A stretch of 37,358 nucleotides of DNA, taken from positions 3,835 through 41,192 of the forward strand of contig BEXV01002426.1 in assembly GCA_003118195.1 (NCBI GenBank), given 5' to 3'. The notes under the pieces are model-generated. The model was given only the letters and a program-made list of their open reading frames with translations, was not told where the DNA came from and did no database searches. The translations under genes were made by a program, and so were the position numbers. Shown in pieces: positions 1 to 9,753 of this stretch. The number at the start of each line of letters is the position of its first letter. Positions within the stretch are counted from its first letter, which is position 1. This stretch comes from Hemicentrotus pulcherrimus (lineage: Eukaryota; Echinodermata; Echinoidea; Camarodonta; Strongylocentrotidae).

Positions 1-396
1 GCCCTGAATAAACCTTTTTTTCCCATCGAAGACTTCTTCAAATTATGAATTCAAGTGATCATTAATCTGCTTTGAGGAGTCGTGCACCCTATGATGTAAG
101 AATTGTAAGTACTCCTTTTGCAGATTTAACAATAATGTCGCCAGAAAATGTGTATTTGTAGCCTGTACGACAGTAAAACCGAAGCTCCGACGCCTGCGGC
201 GCCGGTGTTGGAGCTTCCCGGAGTTAATATAGGCTATGCCTAAAGCCTTACAAGTTACAGGCCTATATACTGTGCAAAATGAGTGGAGCTTTAAAGGTAC
301 ATGTCCCATTTCCAGGCCCTCAAAATGAAAAGGTTTAACTCCAACGGCATTTGAAAGATAAAACTAATTCAGAACTTCCTTTAAAAAAAAAGGGGG

Positions 397-1829
397 GGGG
401 GGCTTGAAAATGTCTTTAAGTGGGAAAAAACAAAATATTAGTCGTTGAATTGCCTTAAGGGCTACTGAGTCAGTAAGTCGTCTGATTTTCAGACCATTGT
501 AAAGATTCAATCGGCTTAATTTTGGCCATTACAAGAAGTGGGTTATTGATATAAACAAATGCTCATGTACCTTTTACAGCTAATTTTTTTATGTATTGTA
601 TGTTATTACCAAAGAAGAAAAAAAGCCATTAGGACACTGCTTACGTTTAAATTTCACAGATAGGACATACATGTACATGACATATTCATATTTCATGCAA
701 AGTTCTACAGAATTTGATGTTGGCTGAAAAAGGGACACTACTGTATATGTCCCTTTTTCAGCCAACATCGAATTCTGTAGAACTTTGCATGAAATATGAA
801 TATGTCATGTACATGTATGTCCTATCTGTGAAATTTAAACGTAATTACTGCTAGATATAATTTCCAATGAATCATACTAATAATGTAGATACACAACATG
901 TTCTGTACATCTCCTTTTTTAAGACGCATCTGTATATAACACGCACCCCTATTTTTGGCCGTAGGCAGCAAGCCAGGTCCGTGTTCAAAAACCCATGCGG
1001 GAAAGGACCTTCATTGAGGCGCAGATTAAATGGATACAGATATTTGAGTTTTTGTTGCAGAATAATTTTTTTTGGGTGAGATAATGAAAAACTTATTTGA
1101 AAGAACATTTAATTTAAATGACAAAATTATTTTTGTTTGATTGAAATTGGTTCAGAGACGGCTAACCGTGTCAGGAATCTGGGGAAGTGGTTCTACAAAA
1201 TCATATTACACTTGTTGTAATCCTAAAAGAGCTACCGGTATACAGTCAATATAGGACCATTTTTACCCTCTAATGAAAAAGTGTATCATGAGTCTCATAT
1301 TGACCGTGCCATATTTTTTCATTTTCATTGCACATCTATTATGCGTATGAGAACCTGCGCACTTTGTGCGCACTCTATAGTGATGTTATATAGTCACACC
1401 AAAGGCACACTGTCTACAGTGTATCGAAATTTCTTCAAGCACTGGATGCACAGAGCTGGTTTGACAATGTTTTTGCAACCTTTGATGCTAGCAAACCCTG
1501 TGCAGTGTAGGCTACTGTTTTTTTTATATACGATAAGAGTAAGAAATAGTAAGAGTTTCTTTTTTGTTCTAGATGTCTGATGTGGTTAACATTAAATAAT
1601 AGTAATATTGCCTGCCTTCAGGGCAATACCACTTGTCATATATCACCCTCACCTTATATTGACTGCCCTAATAGGCAGTCAATATAACTTAAATATAACA
1701 ATTTCTAATATTTGTGGTGCCCCACAAATATTCAATATTTTTATACAGCTGTTTAAAAAGCAAGATAGTGCCTTGTATGTTCTATTCCAGCCAATGCTGA
1801 TGTTGGGTATTTGTAGGCTTTTTCATGTT
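397..1829. repeat. 1.4 kb duplicated block, copy 1
   Basis: This block is repeated almost base for base at 1831-3172, in the same orientation and starting from the same GGGGGGCTTGAAAATG. It ends at a single N (1830). Short open frames inside it (for example 1281-1580) recur in copy 2 because the DNA is duplicated, not because they are genes. Copy 1 is about 90 bases longer, mainly from an extra inverted arm (641-844). The tandem arrangement could be real or could be two alleles joined by the assembler. Confidence 0.85.
641..844. repeat. Near-perfect 97-bp-arm palindrome
   Basis: The arm 641-737 is the reverse complement of 748-844, with only occasional mismatches and a loop of about 10 bases. 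It starts TTACGTTTAA and ends TTAAACGTAA. The homologous block at 1831-3172 has only one arm, so copy 1 gained an inverted duplication of about 100 bases. It could be a fold-back insertion, a replication template-switch product or an assembly or cloning artefact. Confidence 0.85.
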
Positions 1830-1830
1830 N

Positions 1831-3172
1831 GGGGGGCTTGAAAATGTCTTTAAGTGGGAAAAAACAAACTATTAGTTGTTGAATTGACTAAAGTGCTACT
1901 AAGTCAGTAAGTAGTCTGATTTTCAGACCATTGTAAAGCTTCAATCAGCTTAATTTTGGCCATTACAAGAAGTGGGTTATTGATGTAAACAAATGCTCAT
2001 ATACCCTCTACAACTTATTTTATGTTTTGTATGTTAATACCAAAGAAGAAAAAAAGCCATTAGGACACTGCTAACGTTTAAATTTCACAGATAGGACATA
2101 CCTGACATACCTATTCATAATTCCTGCAAAGTTCTACAGAATTTGATGTTGGCTGCAAAAGGGACATATACAGTTGTATCTTTAATTACTGCTAGATATA
2201 TTGCCCAATGAATCATACGCACAGTATATATATATGTTCTGTAAATCTCCTTTTGTAAGACGCATCTGTATATAAGACGCACCCCTATTTTTGGCCGTAG
2301 GCAGCAAGCCAGGTCCATGTTCAAAAATCCATGCGGGAAAGGACCTCATTTTACTGCGAGGTGCAGATTAAATGGATACAGATACTTGAGTTTTGTTGCA
2401 GAATAAATATTTTTGTTGTTGAGATAATGAAAATGTTAGTGTCAAATTTGAAAGAACAACCAATTTAAATGACAAAATTATTTTTGTTTGATCAAAATCG
2501 GTTCAGAGATGGCTGACCCTGTCAGACATCTGGGGAAGTGGTTCTACAAAATCATATTACACTTGCTGTAATCCTAAAAGAGCTATACAGTCAATATAGG
2601 ACCATTCTTACCCTCATGAAAAAGTGTATCATGAGTCTCATATTGACCGTGCCATATTTTGTTCATTTTCATTGCACATCTATTATGCGTATGAGAACCT
2701 GCACACTTTGCGCGCACTCTATAGTGACGTTATAATCACACCAAAAGGCACACTGTTTACAGTGTATCAAAATTTCTTCAAGCACTGGATGCACAGAGCT
2801 GGTTTGACAATGTTTTTGCAACCTTTGATGCTAGCAAACCCTGTGCAGTGTAGGCTACTGTTTTTTTTATATACGATAAGAGTAAGAAATAGTAAGAGTT
2901 TCTTTTTTGTTCTAGATGTCTGATGTGGTTAACATTAAATAATAGTAATATTGCCTGCCTTCAGGGCAATACCACTTGTCATATATCACCCTCACCTTAT
3001 ATTGACTGCCCTAATAGGCAGTCAATATAACTTAAATATAACAATTTCTAATATTTGTGGTGCCCCACAAATATTCAATATTTTTATACAGCTGTTTAAA
3101 AAGCAAGATAGTGCCTTGTATGTTCTATTCCAGCCAATGCTGATGTTGGGTATTTGTAGGCTTTTTCATGTT
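1831..3172. repeat. 1.4 kb duplicated block, copy 2
   Basis: This is the second copy of the block at 397-1829, beginning right after the single N at 1830 and running into different sequence after TTTTTCATGTT. It lacks the second palindrome arm and differs from copy 1 by scattered substitutions and short indels. That level of difference suits either diverged tandem copies or two haplotypes of a polymorphic animal. Confidence 0.85.
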
Positions 3173-3654
3173 GGTTATAATATGCACAACCAGCCGACCC
3201 GTGTACTGTTATTATTAATTAATTAATTATTTATTTTTTGTTGCTGAAAATGGAGCTGAATAGGTATGATCGTATTGGCTAAATTTCACACATTTTTGGG
3301 TCTAAAATTACCTTCATAGCAATCTTAGGTCCTAAAAGAGCACTAGAAATGTCATAAACTATAAGAATAAGAGCAATAACCATGCACTCTGAAGGCATTT
3401 GCGGTCTGAAACAAGAACTCAACTATCCCTTTAAAACCTATATTACAATGTACATTGTAGGTGCACAGTGTACAGTATATACATTTGAGAGGAGAGTTTG
3501 TTTTTTCGAGTGCGCTGAATGAACAGGGGATGCACCTTATGTTGACAGGGTCCAATTAAATGGAAGGTGGATGTTATTAAAGATGGCACATGGTAATTGA
3601 ATGGGAAACTCATTTAGCCAATTATCTACATTTTTCACCTGGTGCCAAGTACTC

Positions 3655-3795
3655 CTTCTCTCCCCCTCTCTCTCTCTTTCTCTCTCTATCTCTCTCCCCC
3701 CCTCTCTCTCTCTCTCTCTCTCTATAGCTCTCTCTGTAGCTCTCTCTCTAGCTCTCTCCCTAGCTCTCTCCCTCTCCCTCTCTCTCGCCCTTAGA
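3655..3795. repeat. (CT)n microsatellite, degenerate
   Basis: A run of CTCTCT interrupted by CCCC, TAG and GTAG. The 72-codon open frame across it (3601-3819) is Ser/Leu low complexity and is not a gene. Confidence 0.95.
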
Positions 3796-3889
3796 GCAAA
3801 TATATGGTATATGTATTAATCATCGTTTAAAAACGGAATATTACCATCATCATTATTATGTGTTCCTCATGTTTGTCCTCATGTTTCTC

Positions 3890-4200
3890 TTTCTCTTTAA
3901 TGTCTTCTCTTTCTGTTTTCTCCCCCTCTCTGTTTCTATCCCTCCCTCTTCTCTACCATAATTCTCTATCCATCAAGTTCATCTCATAGTCTCCCTGTCT
4001 CTTCCTCCCCTGTCCCTGTCTCTCACTCTCCAGCTTTTTTGTCTAAATGTCTCTCATCGACTCCCTCTCTTCCTCCCCCTCCCTGTCTCTCTCAAGTTTT
4101 TTTGTCTAAATTTCTCTCATCAACTCTCTCTCTTCCTCCCCCTCCCCCTCCCTCTCCCCGTCTCTCACTCTCTAGCTTTTTTGTCTAAATTTCTCTTGTG
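3890..4200. repeat. CT-rich minisatellite, ~70-bp unit, about 3 copies
   Basis: The recurring core 'cttttttgtctaaat' appears near 4033, 4096 and 4176. It is separated by stretches of CTCTC, CCCTCC and TCTTCC. It lies directly downstream of the (CT)n tract and probably grew from it. Confidence 0.85.
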
Positions 4201-4315
4201 GACCTCCTCTCTTACACCATTCAAGGTTGATCTTGATGTTGGTAATGAGAAAATTGAATTTAGGGTGAGCCTGAGTCATGAACATTGATCGACCGCATCT
4301 TTATCATCATGACCT

Positions 4316-4622
4316 GGGGAGTGTTTCACAAAGACTAAGATCATCTTTAACTTGGACTTAACTTTAAGTTGGACTTAACTATGGCAGGCCATTTATGCCA
4401 CTGGTTGCTCCCACCATTGGTCTCTCAATTATGATCTTTAGATAATAATTTTTCCCCTCAATAATGAACTATCAAAAATGGTAAATTATGTAGATTTGTG
4501 ACGAGATTTGTACGTCCCTTGAGAAACTAATGCCAGAAATGGTTAGAGGAACTAGTGGCATCAACGGCCTGCCATAGTTAAGTCCAACTTAAAGTCAATC
4601 TTAATCTTTGTGAAACACCCCC
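4316..4622. mobile_element. Inverted-repeat element, GGGGTGTTTCAC family, copy 1
   Basis: The left end GGGGAGTGTTTCACAAAGA pairs with the right end TCTTTGTGAAACACCCCC. The inverted arms continue inwards through AAGTTGGACTTAACTATGG and a GGCAGGCC/GGCCTGCC core, about 70 bases on the right side. It has no coding capacity. This structure is typical of a non-autonomous DNA transposon (MITE). Related copies lie at 18429, 19129 and 27719, with a partial one near 11700. Confidence 0.8.
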
Positions 4623-4959
4623 AGGTACAGTAATCACATCTGAGCTCATTTACTGTGCTACTTGCACTCATGTGGGACTGAACAATGGACTCACCTCAGG
4701 CTTCATATTCACATGCTAAAGACTTTGCTAACATAATACTGTGTACACTTTTACACAACTCTGTCTATAAAGCAGTCAATCAATTGGTCGCTCAGTCAAT
4801 CATTGAGCAATTATTAAGCAAAACAACCAATAAATGAATGAAAGAACCAATCATTATTACACCAATCTAATTTCTAAGTATCAGTTTATATTTCAATCAT
4901 TCATAAGTCTTCTTATTCCTCCCTTGTGTTCAGGTTTGCAAACTGGTCAACTATTTAAT

Positions 4960-5000
4960 TGGTCAATCAATCAATCAATCAACCAATCAATCAATTACTC
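4960..5000. repeat. (TCAA)n simple repeat
   Basis: Tandem TCAATCAATCAA units, with related looser runs at 4772-4810 and 5336-5370. They explain the Asn/Gln/Ser-rich short open frames here, which are not genes. Confidence 0.9.
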
Positions 5001-5460
5001 ACAAAATTCACTCACTCACACACCCAATCCTCCAAATCCCTCATTATAATTATCACTTTTTTTAATTCTTTTTATTTATCAATCAATCAACTAAAAAAAA
5101 AAATCAATTTATTTTCCAGTATTCAAAATTATTTCGCTCACATTTTCAAACGTACAAAGAATCAAAATAAGTATACATAATACATCATACATTGACAAAG
5201 AAATTCTTCACAATATTGCTTTACAGAAAGTTTTCTTACGTTATCATAAAACAAAATAAGTGAATTATTTAAAATGTTTGTTTCAATGTTATGGAAACAC
5301 ATAATGGCAGCACCATGCAAAACTTCTCTGGACCGTCAATCAATCAATCACTCAATCAATAAATCAATCAAATAACTATCTAATTCAGAGTTTTTGTTCA
5401 ACCATTAATTCTGTCAATCATTCACTCATCTTTTTCTTTTTATTCTGTCTTTTCTTGCAG

Positions 5461-5568
5461 GTATCCCAACTGGTTATCCTCCATGAAGAAGCACAAGATG
5501 GCAACGCTATGCCAGACCTCTCCAGACCAGTTATGGCCGTCAGTGCTGCTGTCCAGAACCTGGTCAAG
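5461..5568 (+). CDS. VCL: Vinculin exon W1 (head domain D1, N-terminal part)
   Basis: 36 codons, phase 0-0. The acceptor is TTTTCTTGCAG and the donor AAG|gtaatc. The translation starts [20 protein letters not shown] and ends [11 protein letters not shown]. It aligns without gaps to vertebrate vinculin around residues 20-56 (family form: ISHLVIMHEEG..., AVQAAVSNLVR). D1 is the helical-bundle domain whose first two helices bind talin and alpha-actinin and, in the autoinhibited state, the vinculin tail. The residues before it come from an exon outside the window. This exon fixes the gene's strand and reading frame. Confidence 0.95.
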
Positions 5569-6327
5569 GTAATCATTATTCTTAAAGAGACTTGGTAACT
5601 GACAGGTGGTTATCTCATCAAATAGCTCTCATTTAACATAAGAAAGGGGCTCATGGGGGACCAATGGTCACCAATTAGGCATTGTTTGCTATATAGAAGG
5701 CGCAAGTAGCTACATGTATAAGTAGTGCAGTGGGGCTTAAATAAATGTCATGGAGTTGAAATTTTGTTTTAGTTGTTTCCAGATCTCCACATTACAGATT
5801 AAAATTTTATTCATTTTATTTTGAAAGTTGGAAATTATTGCTAATCCTATTATGTTATTATGTAACTTTTGTTCCTCATAATGATTGTATCAAATGTTTC
5901 TAATGTAGGCACCATGATATTGATTTGAATTTTTTAGTTTTACATGATGAATGTAGACATTGTAATGACAAAATAATGTAATGGAAGTATTCATGGATAT
6001 AATGGTAACTGTTAAATTTTTTTTTATCCCGATATATATTTATTATCTCATATTGTGAATTCTTATTCTGTTCTTTACTCTTAATTTTCCAAGATGCAGA
6101 CTGTGGGGGTGATATGCTTTCGAGTAAAAGCAATTTCAATCGCTTTTGTCACCCCAGACCAGCAGATTGTATCCTTCTCTCTCTCCTCTCCACTTTCCTA
6201 AAGCAATTTGCATGTGTTATGAAATTTATATGTATTATATGATTGTTATACTCATTGTGTTTTCTGAATGGTCAAATAAATAATGATAATAATAATTATC
6301 TTGAACTGTACCAGTTTCTCAATGTAG
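5569..6327 (+). other. Intron W1-W2
   Basis: GT-AG intron of 759 bases. AT-rich, with a short imperfect inverted repeat around 6100-6160 (GGGGGTGAT ... TGTCACCCC) and a TAATAATAATAATT run near 6285. No coding or RNA feature seen. Confidence 0.8.
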
Positions 6328-6499
6328 GTTGGAAGGGACACTGCCAACAGCACCGATGATAAGATCTTGAAGCAGGAGATGCCCCCAGCATTTCAGGGAG
6401 TGGAACAGTCTTCCACCAAACTCTATGAAGCGGCCATGATGCTCAAGGAAGACCCCTACTCATCCCCAGCAAGGAAGATGCTCATTGATGGTGCAAGAG
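6328..6499 (+). CDS. VCL: Vinculin exon W2 (head domain D1)
   Basis: 172 bases, entering in phase 0 and leaving in phase 1. The acceptor is TCAATGTAG and the donor AGAG|gtaaac. The translation runs [20 protein letters not shown] ... [18 protein letters not shown]. It matches the family segment with the conserved MPPAF, DPYS.PAR and LIDG.RG blocks (about residues 57-114 of vertebrate vinculin). These helices form the second half of the first D1 four-helix bundle. The last base is shared with W3 to make the Gly codon. No disruption is seen. Confidence 0.96.
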
Positions 6500-7360
6500 G
6501 TAAACCTGTTTTAGTGACCACCTGTCTACAACAAGCACATTTGTTGTTTCCCTTGAAAATGGTTTCTCATTGAATCATGTACCAAAGGAACCTGTCTACA
6601 ACGACAACTTGTCTACAAAGATCACTTTTTGTGTTTCCCTTGGGCGGTCGCTGTAGACAGCTTTGACTGTATTATAAACTATTGAGGCTCCTTGAAATAA
6701 ATGACAAATCAGGAGCAACTTCTTTGACGTATTGTCTTTTTCAAAGGTTGAGAGGTTCTATAATCTATGGCATATATTTCTCTGGCAACAGTTGTTTTGA
6801 TAATCTGTAATTATCACAATCATGCTAACTACAGCCCTTGTTCTACCACTATACCTACATGTAACCCTTAAAGGGATCTGGTAACTTTGTCTCAGATTCT
6901 GAAACAAAAATCTAGTTTTAGCTCATGCTGCAATGATAATTATAAACCTCTAGGTCAGCCCGAAACCCCATGACTTTAACAAGCTGATCGCCTGTCCGAT
7001 TATCATTATATTTATGATTTTAAACCAAAACCAAATTTTGTGTTTTCCTAATGGTTTTCAACACAGCAGTCGATCGGGGGAAACGAGTATGGTAACACCT
7101 GTCACTCAAAGATTTTTACTTGTTTGAGGCAGTTCTTGATCATTTTAAAGCACAATTTTTGTTAATGGTTTCAATATCACAGACAATGAAAACCTGTTGG
7201 GCCGTGCATCTCAGATTTAACATTGATAAACATTGATACATGTTTCAGAGGAAATCTAGAGCAAAAGTAGGAGGAGCAGGTTGTATCACCAGCTATGGTA
7301 ACGAGAGCCCTGTCTGTCTTGACAATCTGTAATTTTCTTTCCTTTTCCTTTCATTGTCAG
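6500..7360 (+). other. Intron W2-W3
   Basis: Begins with a degenerate repeat in which 'acctgtctacaac' recurs between 6520 and 6660. It also holds a dispersed repeat (6870-7205, listed separately). No coding feature seen. Confidence 0.75.
6870..7205. repeat. Dispersed ~335-bp repeat, copy 1
   Basis: Shares blocks such as AAAGGGATC, 'gctcatgctgcaatgataat' and CACTCAAAGATTTT, in the same order, with 27100-27432. This indicates two diverged copies of one dispersed element in the same orientation. No clear terminal repeats or coding sequence are visible, so the class is unknown. Confidence 0.8.
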
Positions 7361-7506
7361 GAATTCTGAGTGGAACCTCTGATCTTCTGCTGTGCTTTGA
7401 CCAGTCTGAGGTCCGTAAGATTGTCCGGGTGGCCAAGGGAGTCCTGGAGTACCTAGCAGTCTCTGAAGTGGTCGAATCCATGGAGGATCTGGTCACGTTT
7501 GTCAAG
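7361..7506 (+). CDS. VCL: Vinculin exon W3 (head domain D1)
   Basis: 146 bases, phase 1 to 0. The acceptor is CATTGTCAG and the donor AAG|gtcagt. With the last base of W2 it encodes [20 protein letters not shown] ... [14 protein letters not shown]. This is one of the most conserved stretches of the family (vertebrate [34 protein letters not shown]). It forms the long helix linking the two halves of D1. The donor has C at +3 but keeps the AGT at +4 to +6. Confidence 0.97.
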
Positions 7507-7739
7507 GTCAGTCAGTCACTCACTCAGACACAGCCATCGCGTGCTTTCGCAAACATGCCAGAAGCAAAGAGGACGGAGAATTATGGCAATACAACTCTTC
7601 CGCTGGTAGGGCCAACCTGGCCAACGTTCAGCAATCCTGACTTATATATCATGACAATTATGACCTTGATCAGATTAATGAAGCATGTCGTGTTTAGGAA
7701 ATGAACGCTATCATGCCCGCGTACAGTATTGCAGTATTT

Positions 7740-7945
7740 TTCATATTTAATGTCCTATAGCAAGACGTTAATCTACATTTGCCACTCTCCACCCAGGTGT
7801 ATAAAATGGGTACCTGATATGCTTGAGCGCTAGTTACTTTGGCAGCTCGGCTATGACCAGGATAATAGGTGTAAAGCTTCATGAGCGTCAGAATCTGACG
7901 TATACCGGCACTATATAAATAACCATATTATTATTGTTATCGTCA
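7740..7945 (+). mobile_element. SINE-like element (3' part) with ATT-type tail
   Basis: Contains the core 'agcaagacgttaatctacat', then TTGCCACTC...CCCAGGTG...ATGGGTACCTG, shared with 13861-13995 and, on the opposite strand, with 19541-19760. It ends in CATATTATTATTGTTATC. The head of the element is missing here. It ends only about 45 bases before the W4 acceptor. Confidence 0.7.
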
Positions 7946-7987
7946 TTGTTACTGTTATTGTTATTGTTGTTATCTTTGATTCATCAG

Positions 7988-8159
7988 AACTTGTCCCCCG
8001 GTATGGCCAACCTGGCCAAAAAGGTGACCGGTAGGAGCAAGGAACTGACCCACACTGCCCATGCCAATGGACTGGTCAACCACACTGAGAACCTCAAGAG
8101 AACCACGCCCATCCTCGTCTCTTCCATCAAGATCTTTGTCACTACATTGCAGAAAGGAG
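7988..8159 (+). CDS. VCL: Vinculin exon W4 (head domain D1; parent of the downstream array)
   Basis: 172 bases, phase 0 to 1. The acceptor is GATTCATCAG and the donor GGAG|gtatgg. The translation NLSPGMANLAKKVTGRSKEL ... LVSSIKIFVTTLQKG matches the family segment NLGPGMTKMAKMI...QELTH...VLISAMKIFVTT (about residues 162-216). The vertebrate loop with extra residues after VTT (KNSKNQ) is replaced by the shorter LQKGG. Decayed copies of this exon and its downstream intron form a tandem array from 8391 to 9425. Confidence 0.96.
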
Positions 8160-8201
8160 GTATGGTGTAATAAGTGTTTGGTGTAAAATATGAAGATTTA
8201 A

Positions 8202-8326
8202 GCCTCGGTCACAAATGCCATAACGAACTGCTACAAACGCCGTACGGACGACTTTGAGACAATTGAAATTTGGGAAGACAATGGAAAAACAGGGACATTC
8301 GTACAAACCTTTGTGACCATAGCATT
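8202..8326. mobile_element. Small inverted-repeat insertion in the W4 downstream flank
   Basis: The ends GCCTCGGTCACAAATG and CCTTTGTGACCATAGC are inverted copies. The four array units that follow have the same flanks (AAGATTTA and GATATACAAC) without the insert, giving a natural empty site. The flank ATTT on both sides may be the target duplication. The termini resemble those of the larger element at 33323-33613, so both may belong to one MITE family. Confidence 0.8.
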
Positions 8327-8398
8327 TGATATACAACATGTGAAGTGTGTGGTGTTTGATGTTAGGTATAGAATATGTAGTTTGAGGTGAACTGAGAG

Positions 8399-8543
8399 GA
8401 AGTACTTGTATTGGGTGTTTGGGGGAAGGAACTGATCCATACTGCACATACCAATGGATTTATAAATCACACAGAGAACCTGGAGAGAACCATTCCAATC
8501 CTGGTGTCTTCCATCAAGGTGTTTGTCACAATACTGCAGAAAG
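8399..8543 (+). pseudogene. W4-like exon remnant 1 (decayed or candidate alternative exon)
   Basis: 8426-8543 encodes KELIHTAHTNGFINHT ... ILVSSIKVFVTILQKG, clearly related to the C-terminal two thirds of W4. The first ~17 residues of W4 (NLSPGMANLAKKV...) are replaced by unrelated VLVLGVWG-type sequence. The frame is open from 8396. A GAG|GAA at 8396-8401 would be a phase-0 acceptor and AAAG|gtgtca at 8543/8544 a phase-1 donor, so the segment could in principle replace W4. There is no pyrimidine tract, however. I favour a non-functional copy. Confidence 0.75.
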
Positions 8544-8653
8544 GTGTCAGAATGGTGTCAGGTGCTTGGTGTATAATATTAAGATTTAGATATACAACAT
8601 ATGAAGTGTTTAGTGTTTGATGTTAGGTATATGTGTGTTAGATATACTGAGAG

Positions 8654-8798
8654 GAAGTACTTGTATTGGGTGTTTGGGGGAAGGAACTGATCCATACTGC
8701 ACATACCAATGGATTTATAAATCACACAGAGAACCTGGAGAGAACCATTCCAATCCTGGTGTCTTCCATCAAGGTGTTTGTCACAATACTGCAGAAAG
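8654..8798 (+). pseudogene. W4-like exon remnant 2
   Basis: Same sequence as remnant 1, shifted by exactly 255 bases, with the same open frame and pseudo-splice sites. See remnant 1 for interpretation. Confidence 0.75.
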
Positions 8799-8908
8799 GT
8801 GTCAGAATGGTGTCAGGTGCTTGGTGTATAATATTAAGATTTAGATATACAACATATGAAGTGTTTAGTGTTTGATGTTAGGTATATGTGTGTTAGATAT
8901 ACTGAGAG

Positions 8909-9053
8909 GAAGTACTTGTATTGGGTGTTTGGGGGAAGGAACTGATCCATACTGCACATACCAATGGATTTATAAATCACACAGAGAACCTGGAGAGAAC
9001 CATTCCAATCCTGGTGTCTTCCATCAAGGTGTTTGTCACAATACTGCAGAAAG
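8909..9053 (+). pseudogene. W4-like exon remnant 3
   Basis: Third identical unit of the array. It has the same open frame and lacks the same N-terminal part of W4. Confidence 0.75.
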
Positions 9054-9163
9054 GTGTCAGAATGGTGTCAGGTGCTTGGTGTATAATATTAAGATTTAGA
9101 TATACAACATATGAAGTGTTTAGTGTTTGATGTTAGGTATATGTGTGTTAGATATACTGAGAG

Positions 9164-9308
9164 GAAGTACTTGTATTGGGTGTTTGGGGGAAGGAACTGA
9201 TCCATACTGCACATACCAATGGATTTATAAATCACACAGAGAACCTGGAGAGAACCATTCCAATCCTGGTGTCTTCCATCAAGGTGTTTGTCACAATACT
9301 GCAGAAAG
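9164..9308 (+). pseudogene. W4-like exon remnant 4
   Basis: Fourth identical unit. The array is cut 15 bases into a fifth unit by the N at 9426. Confidence 0.75.
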
Positions 9309-9425
9309 GTGTCAGAATGGTGTCAGGTGCTTGGTGTATAATATTAAGATTTAGATATACAACATATGAAGTGTTTAGTGTTTGATGTTAGGTATATGTG
9401 TGTTAGATATACTGAGAGGAAGTAC

Positions 9426-9426
9426 N
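9426..9426. other. Ambiguous base / assembly join
   Basis: A single N exactly where the 255-bp array stops and unique sequence starts. As at 1830, it probably marks a gap of unknown size or a merged join. Confidence 0.85.
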
Positions 9427-9518
9427 TTTGTTTCATTACATTACTGTATAATTGCCCATTATGCACATTTGTATGACATTGTGTCAAGGATTTTGCTGTG
9501 TTTCCTTACATAATTCAG

Positions 9519-9743
9519 GAGCAGGGCGGGACGAAGCCCAGCAGAATCGCAACTTCATCATTGGTCGCATGTCACATGACGTCAACGAGATCATCCGAAT
9601 CCTCCAGTTGACCTCAGCGGATGATGATGATTGGTCGATGGATGACCTGACGATCATGAAGAAATCGTTGTTGAATATCACAAATCAGATGAACATGGCT
9701 CAGACTTGGCTGGCCAACTCAAATGCTGAACCTGGTGGATTGG
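9519..9743 (+). CDS. VCL: Vinculin exon W5 (end of head domain D1)
   Basis: 225 bases, phase 1 to 1. The acceptor is ACATAATTCAG and the donor TTGG|gtaagt, a near-perfect consensus. The translation includes EAQQNRNFIIGRMSHDVNEI, IRILQLTSADDDDW and MAQTWLANSNAEPGGLG. It corresponds to vertebrate [20 protein letters not shown]...QLTSWDEDAW...AKGWLRDPSA (about residues 217-260). The acidic DDDD replaces the WDED of vertebrates. A transposon-like element begins 10 bases into the next intron. Confidence 0.96.
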
Positions 9744-9753
9744 GTAAGTACAG

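Larger units (their letters stand above)
1..5460 (+). other. Vinculin intron 1 or 5' flank (no coding exon recognised)
   Basis: This stretch lies upstream of the first recognised vinculin exon. I looked for the N-terminal exon, which in the family encodes about 20 residues beginning MPVFHTRTIES, and found no match. It is therefore probably the 3' part of a long first intron. It holds a duplicated 1.4 kb block, a palindrome, CT-rich satellites, one inverted-repeat element and TCAA-type simple repeats, listed separately. Between these (about 1-390, 3173-3640 and 4625-4960) I see only AT-rich unique-looking DNA. Confidence 0.6.
8391..9425 (+). repeat. 255-bp tandem array carrying W4 exon-like sequence
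   Basis: Four apparently identical 255-bp units start at 8391, 8646, 8901 and 9156, followed by a 15-base partial unit that stops at the N at 9426. Each unit holds a 3' portion of W4 plus the beginning of its downstream intron. The more diverged flank of the real exon (8160-8390) shows that the array arose from W4 and its intron. Identity between units implies recent amplification or gene conversion, or an assembly artefact. The N means the true unit count is unknown. Confidence 0.95.

Noticed and set aside
1281..3226. Pairs of similar short open frames suggesting a small gene family
   Set aside because: They recur because the DNA block is duplicated. The frames do not resemble a known protein and carry no other sign of coding.
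3601..3819. 72-codon Ser/Leu open frame
   Set aside because: It is the (CT)n microsatellite read in one frame.
1..5460. Vinculin start-codon exon within the window
   Set aside because: No sequence resembling the conserved N-terminus with a donor in phase 0 was found.
8411..9385. Overlapping 69- and 75-codon frames repeated four times, as possible small genes
   Set aside because: They are frames across the 255-bp array. Only the W4-like part has protein similarity, and the other frame is its shadow.
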